Position numbers and translations under genes: made by a program
The notes under the pieces: generated by a model
Seen by the model: the letters and a program-made list of their open reading frames with translations, nothing else
Databases searched by the model: none
What the model was told of the DNA's origin: nothing
Origin: Manis javanica
Taxonomy: Eukaryota > Chordata > Mammalia > Pholidota > Manidae
DNA length: 64,000 nt
Direction: 5' to 3'
Assembly (NCBI RefSeq): GCF_040802235.1
Contig: NC_133156.1
Span: 27,113,343-27,177,342, forward strand
Shown: piece by piece, positions 47,017-59,770 of the stretch
How the letters are laid out: every line of letters starts with the position of its first letter
Position numbering within the stretch: position 1 is the first letter of the stretch

Positions 47017-48258
47017 TTTTTTTAGCCGTTAATCAATGGCTGGACCAGGCAGATGTTTAAACCAGCTCAAAAGATTATCAGTAGAACTCTTTGTATTAAA
47101 AGGAGTGAGCAAACGGAGGCAAACTGGTTTTTCCACTGGAGGGGGAGGCAAGTCAATTGGACCTTTACCAGATAGGACAGAATGAGCAAGTCTGTAAGAA
47201 TTACTTTGCATTACCATCAGTTATCTACAAATTCTGATCTGTAAAATAGCTCAGAGACAATGATGAGAGCCTGGAGAGTTTGAAATACAGCTTTGCTCCA
47301 TCCAATAGAGTATACACAGCTTCCTTCCAATGATAAGTAGATGTAGGGTGATAAATGCATTGTGGTTGACCCACATTGGTCAAGTGTAGGTGGTTTCAGA
47401 GTACCCGGGGGTTCAAAGGAGGGAGAAATCCCTCCTGGCTTCCTAGAAGAGTTGGCATAATTACCTAAATTTTTTAAATTACCGAAGTCCAGGCCTTTCC
47501 CCAGAACAGTTGAATCAGACTCTGAGGGATTGACTTTATGCTTTGGTGAGTTTGAAAGCACGGAGGTGGTATTACTGAAGCCAGAATTGAAAAGCATTGG
47601 TTTTGATACTAAAAGGCTGTATAAAAATGCTGGTGGAAGAGATTTCTGGTTAGGGGTGGAGGGTGTGGTGGTGGATGGAAAAGAGGGAAGGGAGGGCAGA
47701 TAAATCAGGGAGGATGTCAGCGCCTTGAGTGCTGGGCTAGGGGGGCCAGTGGAGAAGAGGGGCAAAGCAGTGATGGGCTCAAGTCAGACTCTCTTGAGCA
47801 CTCCTGGGGCACAGAGGTCTGGGTGATGTTTTTGCATGCTCTTCCAGGTTACTTTAAAATTTTTCTCAAATTGCGCGCCCCACAAATACTTGGTTTCACC
47901 TCCTTACGTTCACATCTCCTACCTCCCTAAAACTGCACTCCTCCTCCAAGGGACACAAGCTACCTTGTGAGGACAGAAATGCTTCTCCTTTTGCTGGTGT
48001 TTCTGTTTGTCTGATTTCTCCTCTCTCCTTTGTCAGCTTCATTCCATTAAGTCCACACTTGATTGTGTAGCCTGAACTCTAATATGTGTCTTTAACTTTT
48101 GTATGTATAACACCAAAAGCAGGACATAAAAGGACAAGATTAAAAAATTTAGGAAGTTGCGTTACAATATCATCAACCTGTACTCCAGTGGATTGTCGTG
48201 CCCTGTATACCCACCTTGGGAGGCCATTGCTGTAACGAAGATTGTGATGGAAGCCACC
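47017..48258 (-). pseudogene. Unidentified retrocopy-like segment in ANXA6 intron 1
   Basis: The minus strand reads as coding-like text in blocks: about 60 codons ending at about 48079, then a 182-codon block at 47217-47765 (Pro/Ser-rich start, more ordered end), then a 62-codon block at 47029-47217. The last stop is followed within about 10 bases by an A run (+ strand T9 near 47017-47025), as in a processed pseudogene. No introns are visible and several stops and shifts occur. I do not recognise the parent protein, and I found no clean target duplication. Confidence 0.4.
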
Positions 48259-48273
48259 ACGTAGCAAAGTTTT

Positions 48274-50874
48274 TTTTTTTTTAAAGCATGATTAATATAC
48301 ACTCTTATGAAAGTTTCACATGAAAAAACAATGTGGTTACTGCATTTACCCATATTATCAAGTCCCCACCGACACCCCAATGCAGTCACTGTCCATCAGT
48401 GTAGTAAGATGCCACAGATTCATTATGTGCCTTCTCTGTGCTATGCTGTTTTCCCCGTGATCCCCCACACCATGCATACTAAACATAATACCCCTCAATC
48501 TCCTTCTCCCTTCCTCCTCACCCACCCTCCCACACCCCTCCCCTTTGTAATCACAGTCCCTTCTTGGAGTCTCAGAGTCTGCTGCTGTTGTGTTCCTTCA
48601 GTCTTGCTTCGTTCGTATACTCCACAAATGAGGGAAATCATTTGGCACTTGTCTTTCTCTGCCTGGCTTATTTCACTGAGCATAATGTCCTCCAGCTCCA
48701 TCCATGTTGTTGCAAATGGTAGGATTTGTTTCTTTCTTATGACTGAATAGTTTTGCACTATGTATATGTGCCACATCTTCTTTATCCATTCATCTACTGA
48801 TGGACACACAGGTTGCTTCCATATCTTGGCTATTGTAAATAGTGCTGCAATAAACATAGGGGTGCATATGTATTTTTGAATCTGAGAAGTTGGATTCTTT
48901 GGGTAAATTCCAAGGAGTGGGAATCCTGGGTTAATGGTATTTCTATTTTTAGTTTTATGAGGAACCTCCTTATTGCTTTCTACAATGGTTGAACTAGCTT
49001 ACATTCCTACCAGCAGTGTAAGAGGGTTCCCCTTTCTCCACATCCTTGCCCGCATTTGTTGTTCTTAGTCTTTTCAATGCTGGCCATCCTAACTGGCGTG
49101 AGGTGATATCTCATTGTGGTTTTACTTTGCATTTCCCTGATGATTAGTGATGTAGAGCATCTTCTCATGTGCCTGTTGGCCATCTGAATTTCTTTGGAGA
49201 AGTATCTGTTCATATCCTCTGCCCATTTTTTAATCGGGTTATTTGCTTTTTGGGTGTTGAGGCATGTAAGTTCTTTATATATTTTGGATATTAACCCCTT
49301 GTTGGAAATGTCATTTACAAATATATTCTCCCATACTGTAGGATGCCTTTTTGTTCTGTTGATGGTGTCCTTTGCTGTACAGAAACTTACTAGTTTGATG
49401 TAATCCCATGAGTTCATTTTTGCTTTTGTTTCCCTTGCTTGAGGAGATGTGTTCAGGAAGAAGTTGCTCATGCTTATATTCAGGAGATTTTTGCCTATGT
49501 TGTCTTCTAAGAGTTCTATGGTTTCATGACTTACATTCAGGTCTTTGAGCCATTTCGAGTTTACTTTTGTGTATGGGGTTAAACAATAATCCATTTTCAT
49601 TCTTTTGCATGTAGCTGTCCAGTTTTTCCAACACCAGCTGTTGAAGAGGCTGTCATTTCCCCATTGTATGTCCATGGCCCCCTTATCATATATTAATTGA
49701 CCACATATGGTTGGGTTTATATCAGGGCTCTCTAGTCTCTTCCATTGGTCTATGAGTCTGTTCTTGTACCAGTGCCAAATTGTCTTGATTACTGTGGCTT
49801 TGTAGTAGAGCTTGAAGTTGGGGAGCATAATCCCCCCAGCTTTATTCTTCCTTCTCAGGATTGCTTTGGCTATTCAGGGTCTTTTGTGTTCCATATGAAT
49901 TTTAGAATGATTTTCTCTAGTTTGTTGAAGAATGCTATTGGTATTTTGTTAGGAATTGCATTGAATCTGTAGATTGCTTTAGGCAGGATGGCCATTTTGA
50001 CAATATTAATTCTTCCTATCCATGAGCATGGGATGTGTTTCCATTTATTGGTATCTTCTCTAATTTCTCTCATGAGTCACTTGTAGTTTTCAGAGTATAA
50101 GTCTTTCACTTCCTTGGTTAGGTTTATTCTTAGGTATTTCATTCTTTTTGATGCAACTGTGAATGGAATTGTTTTCCTGATTTCCCTTTCTGCTAGTTCA
50201 TTGTCTGTGTATAGGAATGCCACACATTTCTGTGTATTAATTTTGTATTCTGCAACTTTGCTGAATTTAGATATTAGATCTAGTAGTTTTGGAGTGGATT
50301 CTTCAGGATTTTTTATGTACAATATCATGTCATCTGCAAACAGGGACAGTTTAACTTCTTCCTTGCCAATCTGGATGCCTTTTATTTCTTTGTGTTGTCT
50401 AATTGCCATGGCTAGGGCCTCCAGTACTCTGTTGAATAGAGGTGGGGAGAGTGGGCATCCCTGTCTGGTTCCCGATCTCAGAGGAAATGCTTTCAGCTTC
50501 TCGCTGTTCAGTATGTTGCTGGCTGTGGGTTTATCATATATGGCCTTTATTATGTTGAGGTACTTGCCCTGTATACCCATCATGAATGGATGTTGAATTT
50601 TGTCAAGTGTTTTTTCAGCATCTATGGAGATGATCATGTGGTTTTTGTCCTTCTTTTTGTTGATGTGGTGGATGATGTCAATGGATTTTCAAATGTTGTA
50701 CCATCCTTGTATCTCTGGGATGAATCCCTCTTGGTCATGGTGTATGAACCTCTTGATGTATTTTTGAATTTGGTTTGCTAATATTTTTTTGAGTATTTTT
50801 GCATCTATGTCCATCAGGGATATTGGTTTGTAATTTGTAATTTTCTTTTTTCGTGGTATCTTTGCCTGGTTTTG
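48274..50874 (-). mobile_element. 5'-truncated L1 antisense in ANXA6 intron 1
   Basis: 2.6 kb of L1 running from within the RT domain to the 3' UTR and poly(T) at its left end. The flanks ACGTAGCAAAGTTTT and ACGTAGTAAACTTTT form a 15-bp duplication with two mismatches. ORF2 pieces at 50077-50637, 49870-50073 and 49007-49828 are long and partly in phase. The RT motif FADD is intact here, unlike in the copy at 24629-30959. Truncation removes the endonuclease, so it is not mobile. Confidence 0.9.
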
Positions 50875-53414
50875 GACGTAGTAAACTTTTAATCTGTGCC
50901 TGGCAATGCTAAGTATTTTACCTGCCTTACTTCACTGAATTTTCATGGAATCCCTCTGAGATTGTCATTTCCAAGCTGAAGAAACTGAGCCAGAGAGAAA
51001 TGGTTTAACTTGAAACTGAGCCAGAGAGAAGTGGTGTAACTTGCCGTAGGCCATGAACTAGGAATTTGCAGCGGCTGGACTGGAACTCAGGCCACAACTA
51101 TAAAGCCTGCATTCTTTATGAGGATGCCATGTTGCCTCCCTTGCACATGTTCAGGTTTATTGTAATAAGAGCTACTCTTTATTGAGTTTCTACTCTGTGC
51201 CAGGCACGGTGCTCCAAGGGCTCTTCATCCATTATTTTATTTACTTCTCAGTAGATGGAGATGTTTTTCATATGCCTTTTGGAGATGTAGAAATTGAGAT
51301 TCAATTAAGGTAATTTATCTAAATCATAAACTGGTAGGAGGTGGAGCCCTGACTCATAGCCTGGTCTGACCTCCAAGCCCATGCCTTTTGCATGACTTGG
51401 ACAAGACTCCTCCCCTGTTCAGCCCTTGGTTTCCCCAAGTGTACAGTTGGGCAGTGGTGAGCCACAGGTCTGGTGTGTTCCCTACCCTGGAACCCCCATC
51501 CTAGAGTTAGTCCTGAGCCCCCAAAGAGGAAGGAAGAAAACATGATTGCGAGCTAAAGGACTAAGTCAGGGGGTGGCCCCAGCAGCACAAAGATACCCGG
51601 GACTCTACCCTTGGGTAGGTTTCTGGAATGATCAGCCATGATTAGCCGTCATGAGCATCCAGGTCAGAAGAGATTTAGGGTTCCTGGGAGGAGAGAGGCA
51701 CAGCTCTAGTTTGGCCATACCTGCCAGTCTTGAGCACTGTTTTAACCAAGATGATGAAACTTGCATATAGGGGTGGGAGGTAGTGGGGAAAGAGAGAGGA
51801 ATTCTATGGCCTGGGGAAGAACTCTACTAGGACTAATACTCTGAGTTTTTGATGTGAAAATCCCTGGTTTAAAATCTGTAAAACCTTCTGTCATCTACTT
51901 GAGATTTTCCCAAAGAGGGAGTGATAACTCCATTTTATGGAAGGAGGAACTGAGGTCCAGATAGGGAGCCTGGTTCTTCTTATATTATAGACAAATTGGG
52001 AACCAGAACCTGATCTTTTCCTTTGGCCTCTTCCTAGTGTCCCATTGCAGCCAGGGCCCCCGGAGGCAGAGATGGTAGCTGTTGTCTGGGTCCTAGCAAG
52101 TCACGTACCCTCCCTGAGATGCCTTTGCCCCGTCTAGAAACCATGGAGCTTGGGGGAGTAGGTCTTTAGGGTCCTCTGAAATTCTAAAGCATTGGTAGGA
52201 AACGTTTGTTCAACCACCCAGAGAAGTGTGTCCGGGCTTGCTCTCAGAGGGCTCAGAGCCCCTTGTAAAGCCAGGGTAAATGGCGCCTCTGTCAGTTGCT
52301 CCAGAGCCTCCCTGATCCCTCAGCGGAGGGCCTATTGGAGATCAGGCCCCCTGAACTGCCGTCTCAGCGTCTGATTCCGGAAGGAGCTTCTCTCCACGTA
52401 TACACAAGACATGCATCCAGTGGAGGCACGCACACTGCTCTGGGAGCTGTTTTCCTAAGCACTTGGAGGCCCCTCCTCTGAGCCATCTCTCCTTGGAAAG
52501 GGACTGTCGTCCAGATGGGCCTGGCCTGCTGCCACAACTAGTTTCCAGCAACAAGGCCAAAGAAAATGCTTCAAGGCCCGAGGTGCTGGTGACAGGTCTC
52601 ATCCCTCCCCCACTCTGCTGACTTCCTGGGCCCTGTTAGGTCCCTGTTTCTCTGCTGGCTTTGGGGCTCCCCCACCCTCTGCGCACCCCCCCTACTCCCA
52701 GATCTAGGGAAACCCAGTGCTGGCTCCTGGCCAGACCGTGGGGGAGATGCGGGGCCCCTCCCCAGCGGGGGATTTTCCATTTCCTGGTGAGCACTGCACC
52801 TGTGTACCACGTGGCCCCTGGCTGTTAGGGAAGCAGCAGGGTTTCTCGAGCACCCCCTCGGCAGCACTGGGCAGATCTCTGTCCTCTGCCTTGCCTTTCA
52901 TTCCCAACCCTGTGTCTGCTAATTGCAGTTTAGGGGACTTGTAATCAGGCAGTGGGGACACATGGGCAAACATGACAAATTCTGTCCTCAAAACTTGCCA
53001 GCAAGTGTGAACACCACCATTAACTGAGAACACTTCTTGCCTGGCCTCCTGTGCTCTCCTTGGACGCAAGTTATGTCTCATTGTCCAACAACCCTCAAGG
53101 CAGGAAATAGAAAGTCAGACTTTTGTCCTTGAGATAACCTTGAACTCAGAGATGAGCAGTATGCCCCAAGGTCACATAGTTAAGTGACAAGATAAATTTG
53201 AGTCCAGGTCTGTCTGCCTGACTCCACGTCCTGTGTTCTCCCCACTGTCGCTCTGTCTCCAGTGACCCCAAAATGAGAGCAGGACTCTGGACTGATTTCT
53301 CCTCAGTTATTTTGCTGGGATGGCCATTTAGTGAACTGGAAAGCACCTTGGTCTCTATCTTCTTTTCCAGTTCAGCTCCTTGTAGGTTTTACTGAGTAAA
53401 TCTGACAGAGCTTG
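50875..53414 (+). other. ANXA6: ANXA6 intron 1, middle part
   Basis: Two MIR copies are readable at about 50890-51120 and 51160-51400 and a third at about 53100-53230. Otherwise there is no exon-like or regulatory pattern I can support. Confidence 0.55.
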
Positions 53415-53427
53415 TTACTTTTACTTT

Positions 53428-53683
53428 TATTTTATTTTATTTTTATTTTGTTATCATTAATCTACAATTACATGCAGAACATTATGTTTACTAGGCTTCC
53501 CCCTTCACCAAGTCCCCCCAACAAACTCCATTAGAGTCACTGTCCATCAGCGTAGTAAGATGCTGTAGAGTCACTACTTGTCTTCTCTGTGTTGCACAGC
53601 CCTCCCCATGCCCCTGCCACTGCACATGCTAATCGTAATGCCCCCTTTCTTTTTCCCCGCGCTTATCCCTCTCTTCCCACCCA
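53428..53683 (-). mobile_element. 5'-truncated L1, second 3' UTR type, 256 bp
   Basis: Minus-strand L1 3' end with a T/A-rich head, flanked by the 13-bp duplication TTACTTTTACTTT at 53415-53427 and 53684-53696. The body matches 23296-23366. It lies antisense in ANXA6 intron 1. Confidence 0.85.
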
Positions 53684-53696
53684 TTACTTTTACTTT

Positions 53697-55008
53697 GAAC
53701 AAGTAGTATGTGGACATGGTTTTATGGAGTGCAAATCGTGCAGTCCAGACTCAAATGGAAAACACGGGTGCCTTCTCCTCTTCCCCTGAGGAGCCTGCCT
53801 CACCTCTGTCTCTGCCCTCCTGCCCAGCATGCTGAGCAGCCTGCCCCCACCACTCTTCCCCTGCAAGCCAGTTACATCCCTTTTTCATTTTTGTTTAGGT
53901 AAGAGGTCTTCGTTTCTGAGTCCCTCACTGTAGACCCTGTCTCCTGACATTCTCTTGAAAGAGATCATATATTCCATCACCCGCAGCCCTGCCATGACCT
54001 CCTGTCCCTTCAAAGAATCCTTTGTCTGTCTTTACAGTGACCTCATGCACTGGTCCCCTGATCCCACATCCTAGCAGCGTCCTAGCCCTGTTTCCTGCCA
54101 TCACCTTAACCATACTGAGCTCCTTGACCCCACTACCCCCAGGTATCCACGTGGTTCACGGGACTCTCTGACTGTCCCCCCTGGGACTGCACCCCGTATC
54201 ACTCTCTCCTGATCAGGGTCTGTCTTTTCTCCTTAGTTTTTATCCTATGCATTTGTTGTTACTCCTCATTACAGAGGAAGCTCCAGAAAAACGGAGTTTG
54301 GGGTTTTAAAAATCTCTTATTTATTGCTGTGTCTTCAGAGCCTAGAGCAGTGCCAAAACAAAGCAGATGTTAAATAGATGTTCATTCACTTACACAGGAA
54401 TGATATCCCTTCAGATGTCTGCATCAGGTGGCCCCAAGCCCCTTGACTGTTCTCATCTGCAGATCATTACGCCCTGATTTTGGAACTGTTCTTGGTGACT
54501 TGGAAGAAGAGCATGCATGGAGCAGATAGCTAGACTCTGGAATCTGAACTTTGTTGAATTCAGTTTTAAGCTGTGTGATCTTGGGCAAATTACTTAACCT
54601 CCCCGACTCCCCCCATCCTCAGTTTCCTCTTTGGTAAAAAAACAGGAAAGCTGGTGCAGGAAGGATTGCTGTGATGACAGAGTGAGACAACGTGTGGGAA
54701 AGTGCCCTGCAGGCCCGGAGGAGCCGTGGCTCAGGGTCCTGCCCTCTCTCCCTCTTGGTTCCAGGTCCCATTCCCATCGTGGTGTGTGTGTCTGGACACC
54801 AGCTAGTTGATCCATTGTCCTCTGAAAAATCTGTCTGGCCCTGAGCCAGGTCTTTGGATATAATTTAACCTGAAGGGCTGGAGGTAGCTGGAAAGCAGCA
54901 GGGGAGCGTGCTCTCCCTCGGGAGGGAGGAAGGGTGAGGGAGTTTGGGAGAAAGAATGGAGGGGAGCAGAGTGCAGGGGATCTCATGGAGTCTCTTTCTT
55001 CTCCACAG
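53697..55008 (+). other. ANXA6: ANXA6 intron 1, right part
   Basis: An L2 3' end is readable at about 54310-54385 ('gcctagagcagtgcc') and a MIR at about 54530-54700. A polypyrimidine tract and cacag lead into exon 2. Confidence 0.6.
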
Positions 55009-55050
55009 TGTTTTCTGCTGCAGAACCCAGCCATGGCCAAACCAGTACAG
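55009..55050 (+). CDS. ANXA6: ANXA6 exon 2: start codon and first six codons
   Basis: The acceptor ctccacag ends at 55008 and the donor CAG|GTAAGG begins at 55051. The exon carries 24 nt of leader and then ATG at 55033 in a good context (ccATGG), encoding MAKPVQ, close to human MAKPAQ. The first coding exon ends in phase 0. Annexin A6 is a cytosolic, Ca2+-dependent phospholipid-binding protein with eight annexin repeats (two four-repeat cores) that acts at plasma and endosomal membranes in membrane traffic, cholesterol handling and signalling scaffolds. It has no signal peptide, in line with this short N-terminus. The human protein has 673 residues as I recall; this window holds the first 163 codons, spread over exons 2-7. 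Confidence 0.95.
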
Positions 55051-56856
55051 GTAAGGAGCCTCTCTTCTCTGGGAAGGCTATGCTCTGACCTCCCAGGGCC
55101 TGGGCTTCTCCTAGGGTCACAAGGCCTACTATGCAGATCCCTGGTACCTTGAGCTTGAAAGGAGCAGGAGAGGTACTCAGGCTTTGCTTAGTCCTGTTAC
55201 AAGTTACCGCTCTTTCAGATACATGGAACCAGTGAGGACGTACAATATCCTAAACAGAAAAGAAGCTCAGGGCTTCAGGTCTGGCTGGATCCAGGGTCCC
55301 AAATGATACTGCCTCTGATACTGTCGGATTCTGCCTCTGAACTGGGCTTCCTCTGCATGATTTTGTTCTTGGGCAGGTGCTTTCCTGATTGGGCATGCTA
55401 GCCACCAGCAGCTCCAGACTTCCATTCTGCTTCCTGGGCAGCCTGGAGGAAACAACATAATTTATTCCCAATGAGTCCAGGGAAAGTCCTAAGTGTAGTT
55501 CTCATTGGCAAGGCCTGGGTAACTTGGACCCAGGCAGTAGACTTGGTTGTGAGCTGCATGACCCATGGTGGTTCCCCCAGGACAGAAGGTGGATGCTGGG
55601 TCCTGTCTGCTCTGGAGGCAGAAGAGTTGCGTGTCACATGCATTTGGGATTAAGTTTTTCTGGCTTGGAAGACCCTAGTCTTTCATGCTGTGTGACCACT
55701 TTGCTGGGCAGTAGCTTTTTCTCCTGTGTGTGGCCAACACTGGGTTCAGTCCCTGCTTAGAGGGAGGTGTTATTCTGTGCTGTGGTTCGCCTGAGGGTGA
55801 TCTCTGTCGGTCAGCCTTGGAGAAGGAGACATGGTCACTGCAACAATGGGATCGAAAGGGAGACTAAGACTAAGGGATGCCTGACTTGGCCCCTTTTGTC
55901 CCTCACTTCAATCACACAGCTACGGGCCATGACATAATATAGGAGCTGTGTGATTTTGGGTGAATTATCTCCCCCCTCAGAGCCTTGGTTTCTATTATGA
56001 GGTGGTTGGGCTCAATGATAGAATCTGTCGTGACTTGCCACTGAGTGAGCAAGGGCCTTCAGGGTATCTATGCACAATTTTTGAAGAGCACAGTATATGA
56101 TATAGGATCACATGAATAATATCAGTGCTAGCCCTGGCCTCCAGTCAGCCTCTGATGGGCCTTCTTTGCACAAGTGGCCTCCCTGACCAGGAGAAGAGAG
56201 TGTTAGTGGTTATGGGCAAAGAGCCAAGGCATAGCTTTTGCTTTTACCCATTTCTCATATGTGGTCATCCTGGAGCTACTTCTGAGAGGCCTTTGAATTA
56301 CAGGGTTCTAGATGACCCGCATGGACACATCAGGCCCTGGGAGACCAGAGAGGCCAGGACTAGCACCTAGACCTTTGGACTCCTGGTCTAGTGCTCCCAG
56401 ACCATGGTGCCTGCCTGGCTGACCTGTGATTTCTTGTTGCCATGGACCAGGGGCCAGTAGGCATCCTGCAAGCAAGAGTCCCAGGGTGGAGCCTTAGGGC
56501 CCTTCCCATGCACAGTGCTCATGCCATGGTCGGGGAGCTCTGGGGGCACGCAAGTTGAGGGAACGGGGAGGGCTGACAGGACAGAACTTCTCAGGGAACA
56601 GCAAGGGGGCCAAGTGGAGTCTAGGTACAGGGGATGCTCAAACAAGTCTGGAGCGGAGGGAGTAGTGTGTTCAGGGCAGTAGCCTGGCTTGCTTAGAGTA
56701 CAAGGGTTTGGGGGAGGGGAGGAGGCTGCAGAGGACAGAGAAGTGCTGGGAGGGCCTTCCTTTCATTGAGCTGAAGTTGGTGTTTCTTGTTCCCAATTAT
56801 TAGCACTTCAGTTCTGCTTCTAGTGCATCCCCTTCCCAGCACACGCGCACGCGCGC

Positions 56857-56887
<31 letters not shown>

Positions 56888-59679
56888 CCACACAGCAGGC
56901 CACTTTCTTTCCTCAGGTCCAGATCATCCCCAGTTACTTCTGCTGTGATAACTGTGCTCTTCTCCCTATCTTTCCTTCCAGAAGGGGGGAACTTAAAGCC
57001 CAAAGATGTGAAGAAACAATGTGGTGTCATGGAAAGGTCCCAGAGACTTGGCTTTGTGGCCTGTTTCACAAGACGTTCTAGGTTTGAACAAAACAATGGG
57101 CATAAGAATACTTTGAGGACAGGACGAGAGTGGCAGGGACTAGTGCCTGGAGAGACGAGGCTTAGGTCAGGCCTGGTGCAGTCAGCACTCAGGTGAATCC
57201 TGGCTGGGCAGCCATCTCTCTGGGTGACGTTGCTCTGCTCCCTGGGGGCCTCGGGCTCTTAATTTGGCAGCGGCCTAGGTGGTCCAGGCTGCTCATCAGC
57301 TGGCATCGGGACCTGCTGAATATTTCAGGGTGGAAAGTCCCTCTCTGCTCTTCCGTCTCCTTAAGCATGGGGACCCGAGGCCAGGAACCTGCTGCCTGAG
57401 GAGTGACCGGCAGTCAGGGTGAGGTGGAGAAGTGGGGGCAGCTGCAAAGGTCGTACCTGGAGATGCAGAGTCCACTGAGTTGGTGTGAAAATGACTGATG
57501 GTGGGAACCCAGGCCTGGGCACTTTGCAGGGCTGTCTCTGTGTCTGTCAATGTGACCAGTGTGAAGGCCCTTGTGCCTGTTTAGTAGCTGTGGTCCCTAG
57601 TAGTCCTGGGATGACTAATCTGGCAGGCAGCCCCTTGGAAGATTTTATTATCCTTGAGCAAAACCAGGCATGGGCGAGTGGCCTTGCTGCTCACTCCACA
57701 TGTCTTTAAGGAAATGTTTCAGTCAAACTTTGCATTTAGGCTTCCTTCCCCAGGATGGCATTGCTTCATCTTCTTTACTGCTGCCTCTTCTGCACATGTG
57801 CTTCCACCAAACTGCAGTGTGTGGAGGGAGACGGGTGGCGGTGGAGGAGCAGGAACAGAGACAAGGACTTTGGTTTGCTACCGAGACCTCTGCCCTTCAT
57901 CCAGGGGACACGCTTCCATCTTCTCTTCTCATTCCCTTCAGATAACTTACAATCCCCCTCTGGTGGAGGCTTTGGGCATCTGCCCTGAGCCCTGAAGAAT
58001 GTGGGCTTGCTTGTCTGTGCCATGTTCTTTCTTCTGTATGAAGGCTTCCCCCACCCCACCCCTTGGAGTCAGCTGTTACTCATCCTTTAGGAATCAGCTT
58101 AGATGTCACCCCCAGCAAGGCCTCCTTGATCTGCCCAGAATACATTGACAGCCATTCATCTGTCCACCTACCCACCTAGGAAACAAGTATTTCAAGAGTT
58201 CCTAGCCCTGAGCAGGGTTCTGGGACTATGTCATTGAGCAGGACAGGCACTTGGCTTTCTAACAGGAGTATCTTTTCTGGTCTGGATATTTGGTAGGTGG
58301 CACTCTTTCCTTCTCTGTGCAGTGGTGTAATCAGGTTGCAGGGGATTCATGGGTGTTGGGAAGAGGGCTGTGTCCCTTTCTGGTCACCCGCCCTGTCAGA
58401 ACTTTAAATAGCAGCCCCGTGCCCAGGCACGCATGCCTTGGAGGAGCCAGTGACTGTGGACAGAAACCAGTCAGCATCTGGATGCCTGCCATGTCTAGCA
58501 GTGTGGGATGGCAGATGGTCAGGGCCTCATTTGTGCCTGTCCCCCTCTTACTCCTTCAAGGCACAGTGTATGTGGGCCACCCCACCCTGTCCATGACGCC
58601 TTTCCTGGTTGTCCCCTGCCCCAGCTCAGTCAGCCTCCACTGTCCCCACACTACTTGGCCTTTGTCTCAAGGTATTTATTATATGCTTCACACTAATTTG
58701 TATGCTTGTCTTTCTCCACTAGGTCAGAAGCTCATGAGAGTCAGGGTTGGGTCTTCTTTTTTCCTGAGTCTTCAGCCCTTAGCATCGGGCCTGGCATAGG
58801 CTAAGTGCCCTCCACCGTGCTGTGCGCTCAGTGGCTTGGGGTCTGGCATCCTTGGCTCTCCCTACTCTCAGCTACTTTCCTGGCCCATACTTCTCCAGGC
58901 CATGGAGCTGACCCCCATCTGACCTCTCTGTGAGCCAGCCCATCGTGCATTCAGGTTCAATGTCTAAGATCCTCTGGCTCTGCCTCTCTTCTCTTTCACC
59001 CCAGGGGCCCAGCTAGCCTGTCCTCAGATGCCAGTTCACAGCTCAATTTACTGGGCCCAGAGGGGTGGCACCTCGTCTTGGTGCTGATTCTGTGGACAGC
59101 TCTAAGCACAGCTCCAAGACCCTCAGAAGCTGGCAACTACAAGGTTTTCAGAGCTAGAGAGCAGTGGGAATAGGCCAGAGATCTGGGTTCTGTGTGACCC
59201 CAGCAGGAGGCTTCCCTCCTTTCAGCTCGGTTTCTCTGTTTCTGTGATAGAAATCATCTTCAGTGCTTCTACAAGTTGCTAAAATAATCACATTAATGGA
59301 GGTTTTGTACATGAGAAAGTGCCCTGAAAATACAAGCAGCTCTGTTACTCTTGCCAGGATCATGTCTACCTGCTGTACTCAGCCTGGCTTTCTGTCTCTC
59401 CTGGGTCCTGAGAAGGGGGTACCGGGGTGTGGGCTTGGTTAGGCCACCTTCCCGTGGGGAGATGGCACTGTCCCCAGGGCAGATGTAGCAGGAGGGATGG
59501 GGGGGAGAGAGATCCCTACCCCTGCCCAAGATTCCTTAGTCGGCACTCAGTTTTAAGGGAAGAGAGCTCAGCCTGGACTCCGCCTGTGGCCGGGGGGTGG
59601 GGGGAGCATGCCTGGGGTTGGGACTGGGGGCTCTGTTGAGGGCCAGGTTGGCAGCTCGCCTCTTCCTTTATCTCCACAG

Positions 59680-59770
59680 GGTGCCAAGTACCGCGGCTCC
59701 ATTCATGACTTCCCAGACTTCGACCCCAACCGGGATGCTGAAGCACTGTACACAGCCATGAAGGGCTTCG
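59680..59770 (+). CDS. ANXA6: ANXA6 exon 3: N-terminal segment and start of repeat 1
   Basis: 91 nt between tctccacag and G|GTGGGT. It encodes GAKYRGSIHDFPDFDPNRDAE and then ALYTAMKGF. The last part begins annexin repeat 1, with MKGFG opening the Ca2+-binding loop (completed in exon 4). The exon ends after the first base of a Gly codon, and exon 4 supplies the other two. The frame is intact. Intron 2, 55051-59679, contains a CA simple repeat (about 56860-56886), MIR text at about 55900-56030 and L2 pieces at about 58040-58260 and 58580-58800, and no exon-like block I can support. Confidence 0.97.

Noticed and set aside
47017-50874. L1 with a 1.2-kb 3' transduction (L1 plus downstream segment ending in its own A tract)
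   Set aside because: The L1 has its own A tail and a near-matching 15-bp duplication tight around 48274-50874, so the downstream segment was there before.
56857-56886. CA repeat as a possible Z-DNA or regulatory element
   Set aside because: A short common microsatellite in an intron, with no other support.
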